Assembly: GCA_949316495.1 (NCBI GenBank)
Contig: OX439008.1
Span: 2,280,501-2,344,500, forward strand
Source of the DNA: Amphiduros pacificus
Taxonomy: Eukaryota > Annelida > Polychaeta > Phyllodocida > Hesionidae
DNA: 64,000 bases
Direction of reading: 5' to 3'
Below, one piece after another: positions 50,557 through 62,131 of the stretch (positions within the stretch are counted from its first letter, which is position 1; every line of letters begins with the position of its first letter). Under the pieces are notes generated by a model. It was not told where the DNA came from, ran no database searches, and was given only the letters and a program-made list of their open reading frames with translations. The position numbers were made by a program, and so were the translations under genes.

Positions 50557-50720
50557 ATAGGATGAGTCAACCAAAATGCAGCCCTTCCTGTAAAGGCTTG
50601 GTCATCTGTGAAAGATGTTTGGATACGATGCCACTCTCACAAGGTGACCGAGTATCATGCCCAGTCTGCCACTCCCAAGAACAAAAAACAGACTTTCGTC
50701 CTGTGAGAGGAATGCAGTAA
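50557..50720 (+). CDS. Candidate terminal exon with a RING-like cysteine-rich zinc-binding tail
   Basis: A strong acceptor (TTTTCATTTTCTTTCAG) precedes a frame closed by TAA at 50718-50720. With the previous exon the cysteines are spaced C-x8-C-x3-C-x5-C-x2-C-x13-C-x2-C-H. The second half (ICERCLDTMPLSQGDRVSC then PVC) looks like the C5 to C8 half of a RING finger, while the usual C3-x-H part is replaced by a longer loop with no histidine. Eight potential ligands could hold two zinc ions. A RING-type E3 ubiquitin ligase or another zinc module at the C-terminus is possible; I cannot name the gene. Candidate polyadenylation signals AATAAA follow at 51921, 52125 and 52325. Confidence 0.5.
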
Positions 50721-53700
50721 ATTTCCTGAAATGCCTTTTCCCTACCGCATCTGATGTCCCAGTCGCGGAATGAATCAATGTTTTCTTTAGACAATAATTA
50801 TTATTTTGTGCGTCAAATAATTTTTATCCTTGGCCATTTCTAATGGTCGAGGGTACTGTTGTCACCTGCAGTGCTGTCTCTCTGTCTATTCTATTTTAAA
50901 ACTACTTCACTGTTCAACTTAAAAAAGAGTGAATGGAATACATATTATTGGGTTCAGTGATTGCTGGTTTTGCCCAATTTACAAAGTTGGCAACATTCAC
51001 TTTTCAATTCAATTTAAATATCTCAGCAACCATTATTATTTGTGTGTAGAATTAACATGAGATATAGAGGTGGAACATAAAATGATTTTAACTTTTTTGT
51101 GAAAATATCTGCTATTCTAAATATTATTCTATCCAAATTGCTCATTTTTTGTCTTTCCTTGTTCTACCAATGATTTTTAATAGTAATGGAAGTTTTTAAA
51201 AGAAATGGAAGTTTATATGCTCTCACACTAACTGCATCAGCTACAGAAATATCAGGAATTACCAAGGTATAAAGTTTGTTTGTAAAATCAAGTAGTTAAA
51301 GATGCTAATCACAGATATGAACAGATGTAATTCAAGGTGGTACACAATACATATGTTAAGTAATTTGAACGGTTGGTTCACAATTTAAAAAAGAATGTGT
51401 GACAGCTTTATATTTTCGTAGATAGGGGCATTCAAAGGGATATAGCTGAATATGGAATCAATATAATCATAATATTGGTTGACAAGGAAGATATCTTCGT
51501 ATTGAGTAGGATGAGAGATATATTTTAATGGACAACTTGTAGGTCCTTTTGTCTTTGTTCAGACTGAAGTGACACCTAGGGATTGAAATAATTGCTAACA
51601 ACATCTGGAGACTGAATAATCTAATTTTCAATTTTTAGAAAAAAATAATCTATGAGTTTTATTTTCAATGTTTGGAGTTTATTTTACTAAAATTTAACTG
51701 GTTTGATTTTAAGAAGTACAGAAAACAAGAGAAAAAAAAAAACAATATGAATTTAAAACTAAAATTGAAATTCATGTTGCCACTTTATACACTGATTCAC
51801 TTTATACACTGATTATTTAGGACCAGAGTTAAACAAAACACCTCTTTATGACATTTTGATATGTGTGAATTTAAATTATCATTTTTGGATATTTCATACT
51901 GTGTGCAAAAGTATTTTAAAAATAAATGTGGATTTTAAATATAAAAAAATTGTACAAATTAAATATGTTAAACACTATAAACACTATAATTATTAGTATA
52001 ATAATTCTGGAAAATATTGTGCTTGTAATATTTTAAAGAAAAGTTGTACAATTTACATGGAGGATTAGTCATTTTTTATATTATGATTTGAAAATTAATG
52101 TACAGATGTATTCAAAAAGAATTTAATAAAACTCTTTACCTTAATTCAATTGCAAATGTTTTCTTTTTAACCAAAACATGTTTTGTGTATTACTTGTATA
52201 GATCTATATGTTTTTCATTACTTCTTTCAAAGGCAAAAGTTTTAATTTTAGTTTTCATAGAATGTCACACTTCTCCCTCTCCTCTCTGGTGATAACTACT
52301 GTCATAATATGTTGCTTGTTTGCCAATAAAGATCAACCAGAGATAGAGTTGTCAGCCTCCCATTGCTTGTGCGATTGGATAAAATCCCAATGGAATTGTA
52401 CACATCTCTGCCACTTGCCACATTATAAATGCTGTCAAAACAAGTTAATTATATCACAGCATGTTTGACTCTAAGGATGCACCAGACAAACAATTGTCAG
52501 CCACCCTTTGTTCTTTGGTGTGTATTTCCTGTTTGGATGAGTCCAATTGGATAATTCATTGTAGGAGGAAAGGGTTAGGCTGATGTACCTTATTTTAGAA
52601 TATAGGAATGGTATGTATAAGTTAATATGACTTAAAGATGAAATGATTTATGAAAGATATGAAAATTTGTTGAGAAGTTTTGGCAGGAGTAGTTTTCATA
52701 TTTTACACTCTTTTAAAATGAATATATGAAAAAATATATCCACAAAGATAATGGGTCATTCCATTTTCAAAGGATGTTGACCCTAAGTGGTCAGTTAAAG
52801 GCAGACCACAGCACAGTACACATGTAAGTAAGAATAGAGACAATCTTCTGTGGAAATGATGGAATCATATACAGACACTTCTTCACAGATTATACTTGGA
52901 CTGCCTTATAAAGGATCCTACATGGATGTGAGCATTTTGGGATAATTACATGATATGCAGTGTTTGGTAAGTTTCCTTCATATTTATATTCTTTTATTAT
53001 GGTAGAGCGAATACACATGTAAATATACATGTGAATTTGGGTAGAGTGATTTTCACACTTTTTCAAAGACTTGGGTATGGGACTGTAGATTGTATTGCAA
53101 TGTGATTTTTACAAATAAAGTCAAATTGGCCAAATATATGACCAAAGATGACATGCTACTTTTCCAAAGTGCTCCAGGAATGTATTCCTGGCTTATAAAG
53201 GATTATATGGTTACAAAAACTTCACTGACACAACATTGAGATTAATGATACCTCAAGACAATTTATGCATATGTGTAATTATTGTATTGTCAATAAACTA
53301 TATGAATAGTGAGGGTCAGTCTAAATAAGTGAAACTGCTGGGCAAACTCATTTGCATTGTGGAGCTAATCTCAACAAGTATGTCAAGTTCACTGAAATGT
53401 ACATGCAATCTCATCTGCACTGTGTAGCAATAATCACAATTAACAAGTTCCCCATGTCCACTGAAATGCTATCCTGTTTCTAAGAATCAAGGTAAACATC
53501 TTACTTATTTACTGACAGCTCATGTCTTTAAACAAAAAGAGAGTAAACATGCTGTTATAAAGTCTTGTAATATCTTGTCATTTGGTTATATGATAGCCAT
53601 TTGTTTTCTTACTGTATCGAGTGTTGTGGTTAATTCCTTCACAAATAGTGACAGAAGTCGTTACCTCCAAAATTGTTTATTTGGCGACCTACTTTTCTGC

Positions 53701-53736
53701 TCTGAGGTGAGTCGTTATCTTGTAGCTACGACAAAG
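50721..53736. other. AT-rich 3' UTR/intergenic DNA
   Basis: Probable 3' UTR of the candidate gene for part of its length, then AT-rich intergenic sequence. No array, exon or element recognised. An isolated GGCGACCTACTTTT word at 53682 resembles the foldback arms just to its right. Confidence 0.45.
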
Positions 53737-53853
53737 TCAGCGACACTGTTTGTGCCTCCAGCGACCTACTTAGTCATGTACATTGCTGATTTGTGATATA
53801 CGTCGCTAAGTAGGTCGCTGGAGGCACAAACAGTGTCGCTGATCTTGTCGCTA
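53722..53853. mobile_element. Foldback (MITE-like) palindrome, 37-bp perfect arms
   Basis: The left arm 53737-53773 (TCAGCGACACTGTTTGTGCC...CGACCTACTTAG) and right arm 53806-53842 are exact reverse complements over 37 bp, separated by a 32-bp loop. Similarity continues imperfectly outwards for about 10 bp (TACGACAAAG / CTTGTCGCT). There is no ORF, so if mobile it would be non-autonomous. Target duplications were not identified. The AGCGACCTACT word recurs near 45.39 kb. Confidence 0.65.
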
Positions 53854-53881
53854 AAAGATAGAAAATGAACCAAATTTTAAC

Positions 53882-53909
53882 TCAACCAACTGCGCCACGG
53901 CCCATGACC
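53882..53909 (-). mobile_element. SINE 5' head fragment
   Basis: CCAACTGCGCCACGGCCCAT is the reverse complement of the first part of the tRNA-derived SINE (GGYCATGGGCCGTGGCGCAG). Only the A-box end remains, and the flanks show no body or tail. Confidence 0.6.
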
Positions 53910-55138
53910 TGCAAATATGGTTTTAGTATTGAATTTATGAAAACTGAACACATGAACTGTAGCATGAACGTTTTATTAAAATTGTATCTTCCCAAAACGA
54001 CAATATTGGTCATACAAAATGATAAATATATGATATATATATGATAAATGTAACGACATGGCACTCCAACACACCAACTGCCCAAACAGTTAAAACCGCC
54101 ATAATAGTCAATACAGCGAAATCGATCCAAAAAATGAAATCTGTATACTTATAGAAACAGTATCTTTCTCATGACGTCATACCCATATTGTTATACTCTC
54201 ATGATGTCATTTTACCTTTCAGAGTCTCTTTTATAGCACTCCACATAAGAAATGACGCCAAGATAGAAATTTGATTAGGTTCTTGTGTAGATAGTTCTTA
54301 CATACATACTGTTGTAACACAAATAATAGAGGTGAAAGGCATTTACCATCAATTGATAATTTGTATATGTTTTGTAGGAAATTATTCCCTAATATTGCCT
54401 AAATGATGGCATACCATATCGGCATAATGTCAGGTGTCAATACATTCGCCTCATGTGGTGACAGACTTGGAGTTGGATTCGACTCCATTTATGGAACTCA
54501 AGCTGTCAGTCCTGTGGCTGACTTCTTTTGTTGTGTTTGGCTTGTCATATTCCTTCCAATGTGTATCGTATCCCCTCTAATGGAACACAACAAATGAGCG
54601 CCATCTGGTGTGCACGCCCCCTGTTATGTGGAAGCTTTTGCCTGGCTTTAATTTGAACATTGAAAATCTGAAAAGAAACTGATTTTTATGGTTGTGTTTG
54701 ACATGCATATATCCCATGGTAATTCTCCATTTTATGCACGCCTTTCAATTTGAATTTTTTGTATACAATGGTTGCATAGGGCTACAAAAAGGAAGGAACA
54801 GTTTGACGTTTCTCGATCGTGTTTATTCACTTTACTGCTTCTTTTGAAAGTAATAGAATGTCTGTCTTGAACACCATAGCAAACAATATAACATCATTAG
54901 ATGAAAATAATGAAGAATTGATATGCATGATATCCGGCAGGCGAAATACAATACATAGATACAAATACTAATGTTTGGGATTGTAATTGAATATAAACAA
55001 ATTTGAATTATATTTTAAATTAACAATCAACATAATTCTCCGTGAAAAAAGAAGATTTATCATAAGATCAGATTGAATAACAACAGATTTATTGATTTTC
55101 GTTGTACAATAATCCAACTACAGTTCCTGCCTGTCCGA
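53910..55138. other. Unique DNA, no gene recognised
   Basis: AT-rich. A 64-codon frame at 54403 (MMAYHIGIMSGVNTFASCGD...) is isolated, with no homology I recognise and no clear splice context, so it is not called. Confidence 0.45.
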
Positions 55139-55536
55139 TGTCATGGTTCAGTCACATTGGCTGCCAGATCTTATGCCTCAGTCACATTGGCTGCCAGATC
55201 TTATGCCCCAGTCACATTGGCTGCCAGATCTTATGCCCCAGTCACATTGGCTGCCCAATCCTATGTCCCAGTCACATTGACTGCCAGATCTCATGCCCCA
55301 GTCACATTGGCTGCCAGATCGTATGCCCCAGTCACATTGGCTGCCAGATCTTATGCCCCAGTCGCATTGGCTACCAGATCTTATGTCCCACTCACATTGG
55401 CTGCCAGATCTTATGTCCCAGTCACATTGGCTGCCAGATCTTATGCCCCAGTCACATTGGCTGCCAAATCTTATGCCCCAGTCACATTGGCTGCCAAATC
55501 TTATGTCCCAGTCACATTGGCTGCCAGATCTTATGT
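55139..55536. repeat. 30-bp minisatellite, about 13 copies
   Basis: The unit is GGCTGCCAGATCTTATGCCC + CAGTCACATT. Divisible by 3, it reads as 10-residue repeats VTLAARSYAP, SHIGCQILCP and QSHWLPDLMP in the three plus frames, all open. One frame (from 55102) continues unbroken into the adjoining 10-bp array. No independent coding evidence. Confidence 0.94.
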
Positions 55537-55623
55537 CTTATTAGAATCTCGGTAGGTTTGAAATATTTGCTTGGCATTGGCGATCACTTAGCGATGTATG
55601 AAAAGCAATTACGAACCACAAAG

Positions 55624-58005
55624 ACTACCAGACACTGCTGGAGACTACTGGAGACTACTGGAGAATACCAGACACTACTGGAGACTACCAGACACTACTG
55701 GAGACTACTAGACACTGCTGGAGACTACTGGAGACAACCAGACACTACTGGAGACTACCAGACACTACTGGAGACTACCAGACACTACTGGAGACTACCA
55801 GACACTACTGGAGACTACTGGAGACTACCAGCCACTACTGGAGACTACTGGAGACTACCAGACACTGCTGGAGACTACTGGAGACTACCAGCCACTACTG
55901 GAGACTACTGGAGACTACCAGACACTACTGGAGACTACTGGAGACTACCGGCCACTACTGGAGACTACTGGAGACTACCAGCCACTACTGGAGACTACCA
56001 GCCACTACTGGAGACTACTAGCCACTACTGGAAACTACTGGAGACTACTGGAGACTACTGGAGACTACTGGAGACTACTGGAGACTACCATACACTACTG
56101 GAGACTACTGGAGACTACTGGAGACTACTGGAGACTACCAGACACTACTGGAGACTACTGGAGACTACTGGAGACTACCAGACACTACTGGAGACTACTG
56201 GAGACTACCAGCCACTACTGGAGACTACTGGAGACTACCAGCCACTACTGGAGACTACTGGAGACTACCAGCCACTACTGGAGACTACTGGAGACTACCA
56301 GACACTACTGGAGACTACTGGAGACTACTGGAGACTACCAGACACTACTGGAGACTACTGGAAACTACCAGCCACTACTGGAGACTACTGGAGACTACCG
56401 GACAATACTGGAGACTACTGGAGACTACTGGAGACTACCAGACACTACTGGAGACTACTGGAGACTACTGGGACTACCAGACATTACTGGAGACTACTGG
56501 AGACTACATGCCACTACTGGAGACTACTGGAGACTACCAGCCACTACCAGGCACTACTGGAGACTACCAGCCACTACTGGAGACTACTGGAGACTACCAG
56601 ACACTACTGGAGACTACTGGAGACTACCAGACACTACTGGAGACTACCAGACACTACTGGAGACTACCATCCACTACTGGAGACTACCAGACACTATTGG
56701 AGACTACTGGAGACTATTGGAGACTACTAGACAGTACTGGAGACTACTGGAAACTAACAGCCACTACTGGAGAATATTGGAGACTACCAGCCACTACTGG
56801 AGACTACTGGAGACTACCAGCCACTACTGGAGACTACCAGACACTACTGGAGACTACTGGAGACTACTGGAGACTACTGGAGACTACTAGCCACTACTGG
56901 AGACTACTGGAGACTACCAGCCACTACTGGAGACTACTAGCCACTACTGGAGACTACTGGAGACTACCAGCCACTACTGGAGACTACTGGAGACTACCAG
57001 CCACTACTGGAGACTACTGGAGACTACCAGGCACTACTGGAGACTACTGGATACTACTGGATACTACCAGCCACTACTGGAGACTACTGGAGACTACCAA
57101 CCACTACTGGAGTCTACTGGAGACTACCAGCCACTACTGGAGACTACTGGAGACTACCAGACACTACTGGAGACTACCGGCCACTACTGCAGACTACTGA
57201 AGACTACCAGACACTACTGGAGACTACTGGAGACTACCAGACACTACTGGAGACTACTGGAGACTACTGGAGACTACCAGACACTACTGGAGTCTACTGG
57301 AGACTACCAGCCACTACTGGAGACTACTGGAGACTACCAGCCACTACTGGAGACTACTGGAGACTACCAGCCACTACTGGAGACTACTGGAGACTACCAG
57401 ACACTACTGGAGACTACTGGAGACTACCAGACACTACTGGAGACTACCGGAGACTACCAGCCACTACTGGAAACTACTGGAGACTACCAGCCACTACTGG
57501 AGACTACTGGAGACTACTGGAGACTACCAGACACTACTGGAGACTATTGGAGACTACTGGAGACTACCAGCCACTACTGGAGACTACTGGAGACTACCAG
57601 CTACTACCAGACACTACTGGAGACTACCAGACACTACTGGAGAATACTGTAGACTACCAGCCACTACTGGAGACTACTGGAGACTACCAGCCACTACTGG
57701 AGACTACTGGAGACTACCAGCCACTACTGGAGACTACTGGAGACTACCAGCCACTACCAGACACTACTGGAGACTACCAGCCACTACTGGAGACTACTGG
57801 AGACTACCAGCCACTACTGGAGACTACTGGAGACTACCAGACACTACTGGAGACTACCAGACACTACTGGAGACTACCAGACACTACTGGAGACTACCAG
57901 ACACTACTGGAGACTACCAGCCACTACTGGAGACTACTGGAGACTACCAGACACTACTGGAGACTACTGGAGACTACCAGACACTACTGGAGACTACTGG
58001 AGACT
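55624..58005. repeat. 10-bp minisatellite (TACTGGAGAC / TACCAGACAC), about 238 units
   Basis: Two 10-bp words, TACTGGAGAC and TACCAG(A/C)CAC, follow each other in mixed order, often as 30-bp or 40-bp groups. The 10-bp register is almost never broken; a one-base loss near 56470 is an exception. It shares its right end and right flank with the array at 62132-63228. Open frames reading ETTGDYWRLP-like peptides are by-products. Confidence 0.96.
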
Positions 58006-58944
58006 CAGATAGAACTGCATTGAGACTTCCAAAGACCCAGCTGAGATTTGGGGGATGCGATCCTCATTGGGCACAGGACATCTTGTGATAAACATCTTGA
58101 CTTGTGGTGTGAGTGTGAAATGATGTACATGTTTTATGCCCCTTTAAGCAATTCTGGTCATATCAGTTGGGTATTTGGAATCCACAACCTCCATTTATTA
58201 TAAAGCAACTGTGAGGTGTGCTGGTTGGGACAGTTTTGACAAATGATGTATTTCATGGTAAATTGTATAATGTTGAAGTGAAATGAACGAAGAATTAGTT
58301 TCAGGTAAAATATACAGAATATCATAAAATGAATAATAATCAGATCTGGAGCGTGAACATTTTCTATTGAGCATGTTTACATTCCATGAATTGGCAGAGA
58401 GTTGGAAATGTCACCTTTGCTATCATATTTGACTTGAATGTAATCCAAAGAAGACAGACATCTTACTGATCAGTGATGTTTCACTACCCTAATGATTGGC
58501 AATGACATTTTTCACATATTATGATTCATTGTAAGATGAGTGCACCACTACGAGATATACCATGGTAAAGGCAAGCTAAACAAATGAAGATGAAAGTTTC
58601 CATTAAATCCTCAAATCAATCTGATATTTCAAAGGCGTTTCTGTATTGAAAGTGTGAGATATTGGCAAGAATACACTATTTATTGTTTACTACTTTAATA
58701 GATGATAAATGTGGCATAGCCCAGTGTCTATTTAGCACCTTCCTAACAAACCATGAAAGGGTGTCATTCAGGTTCCTAATTCCTCGCTCCCATAAGTCAG
58801 CAATGTGGATTCATTTCACTACATATAGTAGCCAGGGCAAGAAGAGTAGTTTGGCACTAGAAATAATGAAATAAAGGGTTGCCAGCTTAGTTAGGCATTA
58901 GCCTGTCTTGGCAACTTTCTGATTCATGTTTTATGGATTAGATA
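58006..58944. other. Array flank, left copy of a segmental duplication
   Basis: 58006-58794 matches 63229-64000 in the same orientation. Visible differences are few: an 8-bp indel (GGCACAGG, about 58068), a 5-bp indel near 58285, and about ten substitutions. No gene recognised inside. The match on the right copy is cut by the window end. Confidence 0.9.
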
Positions 58945-58973
58945 ATTTAATAATAATAATGATGATGATGGTG

Positions 58974-59035
<62 letters not shown>

Positions 59036-59096
59036 TTCATGATGATGATGATGATGATCATGATCATGATCATGATGATCATTATCATGAAATGCT
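58945..59096. repeat. Compound ATG/ATC/CAG trinucleotide repeat with hairpin
   Basis: (AAT)n, (ATG)n, (ATC)n of about ten units and (CAG)8 are followed by AGCATTTCATGAT (59031-59043), whose exact reverse complement is at 59084-59096. The ATG/ATC tracts between are themselves complementary (TGATCATGATCA), so 59031-59096 can fold into a long hairpin. Confidence 0.93.
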
Positions 59097-59505
59097 CTCA
59101 TTCCCAGCTGTCAACTTGCTATCAAACTTGCTATCAAACATCATTGTGTGCATTATCATGTATACGTGATGATGTAAAATAAAGACTGAAAAGGATTTTG
59201 GTACAGCCCCAAATTGTGCAATCAAAATAGGAGAGAGAACAATAACGGATAGAAGGTTTTGCAATGAATATTTTTATATCAGGTACAATTTATCATATAT
59301 GGGTACATACTGTGGTATTATTAATATTTTGTCGAAGATAATATATTAATGTCTTGATGCCAAGAATATTGCTGATATAATAAGGTTTATAAGTAGCTCT
59401 GATCACTAATATGAGATAATAAATATGATATAGTGCATTCAGAGTATATGTTAATGTATGAAGTCTCACCTTTATATAAGTAGCTTGGTGTAAGGAAAGA
59501 CAACC
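59097..59505. promoter_or_regulatory. Upstream region of the GPCR gene
   Basis: About 400 bp of AT-rich sequence between the trinucleotide repeat and the GPCR start codon. A TATATAAG word at about 59473-59480 lies only some 25-30 bp before the ATG. If used as a TATA box it would give an almost leaderless mRNA, so it may be fortuitous or the true 5' UTR may be spliced from further upstream. Confidence 0.3.
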
Positions 59506-60537
59506 ATGGTCGATATGGGCAGATATCAGAATGTATCAGATGGGGTGCATGATTCAGACAATAATGTATGGATCCCAACCTATCCACCATTACCGCCAGA
59601 TCCATTATCTACAACCATTTACTATATCTCTGGTCATGTTATATTGTTCACTGGAATCACTTTTAATATTTTCAGTTTCCTGGTTTTCACAAAGAAGTCT
59701 ATGAGGGGCTCTTTGACATCCTTCTTGTTTGCTTGCTTGGCACTGGCAGATCTCGCTACGATTATGAATGGATTTTGCAATATATTTTTTTATCTGGATT
59801 ACAGATATCAAATCGCACACTACTTCAAGGGTTTCTGTAATATATGGGCTATACTATGGACAGTGCCTCCCGGAATGTCAAGGTGGCTGCTAGCAGGAGT
59901 TGCTGTGGAAAGGGTTGTTGGTGTTTTGGTTCCTCACAAAGCCAAAATCATCTGCACTCTTAGGAAGGGTAAGATTTTTGCAGCGTGTATTTGTTTCTTT
60001 CAATTTGTTTTGCATTTGCCGGCTATAACCCTCTGGCAACGCTGGGGTCCCTATTGGCTCTTTCACTTCCGGCATTATCTGTATTCCTGTGCACCAAGGC
60101 TTGATTCTGATCTGCACCTCAAGGTCTGGAACGCTTATATTGTGGCAGTTGGTGTCCTGAACACCTTGTTCCCTGGTGGCATTATGATTGTCTGTGGCAT
60201 CACCATAGGCCTTCGCTTAGCCCACCTGGCCAGGAAACGTCAACACCTGGCCACACAACAAGCACACTCAGGCGGACCGCAATCCAAGAGCAATGAAACC
60301 ACTATCATGTTGATGGTCAATGCTATAGCTTTTATCGTTCTCAATATGCCAGTAACAATATATGACTATTTCTTTAGTGTCACTGCAGACGGCCTGGTTC
60401 CTGTGGACAGACTGTGGATAAAATTGGGCGCCGCTTTATGTCTTGATCTCAATCACAGCTTCAACTTCTTTCTCTATATCTTATCGGGACCAAGGTTCCG
60501 AAATGAGTTTATTGGTCTGTTCATTAAAACAGCTTAA
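59506..60537 (+). CDS. Rhodopsin-class (class A) G-protein-coupled receptor, intronless
   Basis: 343 codons, uninterrupted, starting in a good initiation context (A at -3, G at +4). It is a seven-transmembrane receptor for the plasma membrane; the ligand is unknown. Visible landmarks: N-glycosylation sequon NVS at 9-11; TM1 about 37-62 with N54; TM2 about 69-91 with LALAD (D82); C111 at the top of TM3, pairing with C195 in loop 2; TM3 ends E135-R136-V137 in place of D/E-R-Y; TM5 about 206-234 with P223; TM6 about 265-290 with P282 in LNMP instead of CWxP; TM7 about 302-327 ending N320-F-F-L-Y324 instead of NPxxY. The C-terminal tail is short (about 15 residues after the RFR motif). Length and the modified TM7 resemble invertebrate peptide (FMRFamide-receptor-like) or lineage-expanded orphan receptors, but no subfamily can be assigned. 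AATAAA at 60959 is a candidate polyadenylation signal. Near-identical repeats flank it on both sides. Confidence 0.93.
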   Translation: MVDMGRYQNVSDGVHDSDNNVWIPTYPPLPPDPLSTTIYYISGHVILFTGITFNIFSFLVFTKKSMRGSLTSFLFACLALADLATIMNGFCNIFFYLDYRYQIAHYFKGFCNIWAILWTVPPGMSRWLLAGVAVERVVGVLVPHKAKIICTLRKGKIFAACICFFQFVLHLPAITLWQRWGPYWLFHFRHYLYSCAPRLDSDLHLKVWNAYIVAVGVLNTLFPGGIMIVCGITIGLRLAHLARKRQHLATQQAHSGGPQSKSNETTIMLMVNAIAFIVLNMPVTIYDYFFSVTADGLVPVDRLWIKLGAALCLDLNHSFNFFLYILSGPRFRNEFIGLFIKTA

Positions 60538-62131
60538 GGGGATATATATTTGGTATTGAAACATATAAAATGGTTTTATACTATTTAATTTAGTGCAGAG
60601 TTTAACCAGGCTATAATTTGTAAATAGTACAATGTAAATCAGGGGTCCAGAGAGCAATACATATGTAAACTTTGAATGCGTTCAATCAAAGTTTTGTAGA
60701 TAATGATTTATTCAGGTTTTACATTTCCAGAAAACGTTTTGAACATGTTATGACAAAACATTGTAAGCATGTGCTCTGCACTTTGCAAGCACGTGGTACA
60801 TATACATTGTACATCCAGCTGTGAACAAATTCAACTATCTTTGGCCGAATCACTCAGTTGGGATTGTCCCATCAGCATATCAATTGACATGTTATGCTGA
60901 TATTTTGACATTTTCTAAAATCATATGGATATATATATATATCGCAGTTGATAATAACAATAAACTTGTATCACAACAAAATACATGATCAGTTATTTTT
61001 TTTATATAATTTATTCATTCAAAACACTACGTCTTGTCCATTAAATTCACCGTAACTTTGATTTTCTGTAGGACTGCAGCCACCTATTGGCCAATTTCAT
61101 CACCACAGGTTTTGGTGAATGCGTATATAATGTTCTCCTATGTTTTCAATCATTAGTATGATTGCGAAGACAGTGCCAAATCCCCCGGAATGTGTTATAT
61201 TAGCATTTTTCCATTTGCCAGGGGAAAAGGGCCATATCTCCTACTCATATAATTTACCTCGCATTCTAATGCCACAGGATATGTTCTAGATATGTCTAGC
61301 AAGTATGTCTAACCCTCCATTAGTATATCCATGATTGCGAAGACAGTGCAACAATGCTTGGGAATCATTAACATGCAAAAAAATGTGACTGTCATAGCTA
61401 AAGGTATATTTCAATGTTTTACAGGATATATATCCTATTACATAACGTTTCTACCCAATTACCAAACGAGTCGGCATTTTTACTTTCAAGGTGTCAATTT
61501 GCGTTTCAATATGGTAAAAAATTCAGTCTTCTGTACAATGTTAAGTAAATTTGACCTGGAAAATTCAGTGTATTCAAAATCAGATGTGAAAGTATCCTCA
61601 TCTAGTTTTCGAGTTACAGCATTTTAAGAATAATCTGTATCTCCTCATCTTTAACCTCTTCTTTTCTCTCTTCTCCTCCTCACTGAGTGTCTTTTGTCAA
61701 GGCATCTTAGTTTTCATTCACATATTTACAACCTGGAAAACCTAAAAATCTCCATAACATTGTTGAGTTTTGGAAAATGCTCCACTGACTCAATGGAAAA
61801 TTTTCAGATAGATATTGTATTCTCCGTAGCCCTCTTCTATTATTTAAACTTTACGATGAACAAATCATACCACACCATTTCACAATTTAGACAGGTTCCA
61901 CAACATAATACACTTATAGCTCTTGTTGTGGCATCAAAATAATCTATCGGTTTCATCTCAAACTGATTGTGATACCAAAATTTGCCCGTCAGTGTATTTC
62001 CTTTCGTATTTTACTCATAAGTATCATATAATTCATGTACCAGTACATATAATTTCTGGTAAAAAAACTATCAAACCAATTATACACACCTATATGGCGT
62101 GGTTAGGCCAAAGATATGTATACTAGAACCT
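60538..62131. other. GPCR 3' region and unique intergenic DNA
   Basis: 3' UTR to about 60980 if the AATAAA at 60959 is used. Further right a word ATGATTGCGAAGACAGTGC occurs at about 61158 and 61331. Short open frames (up to 98 codons at 61331) without recognisable domains. Confidence 0.5.

Noticed and set aside
54403-54597. 64-codon frame MMAYHIGIMSGVNTF...
   Set aside because: Isolated, no recognisable domain, no clear splice borders; length is expected by chance.
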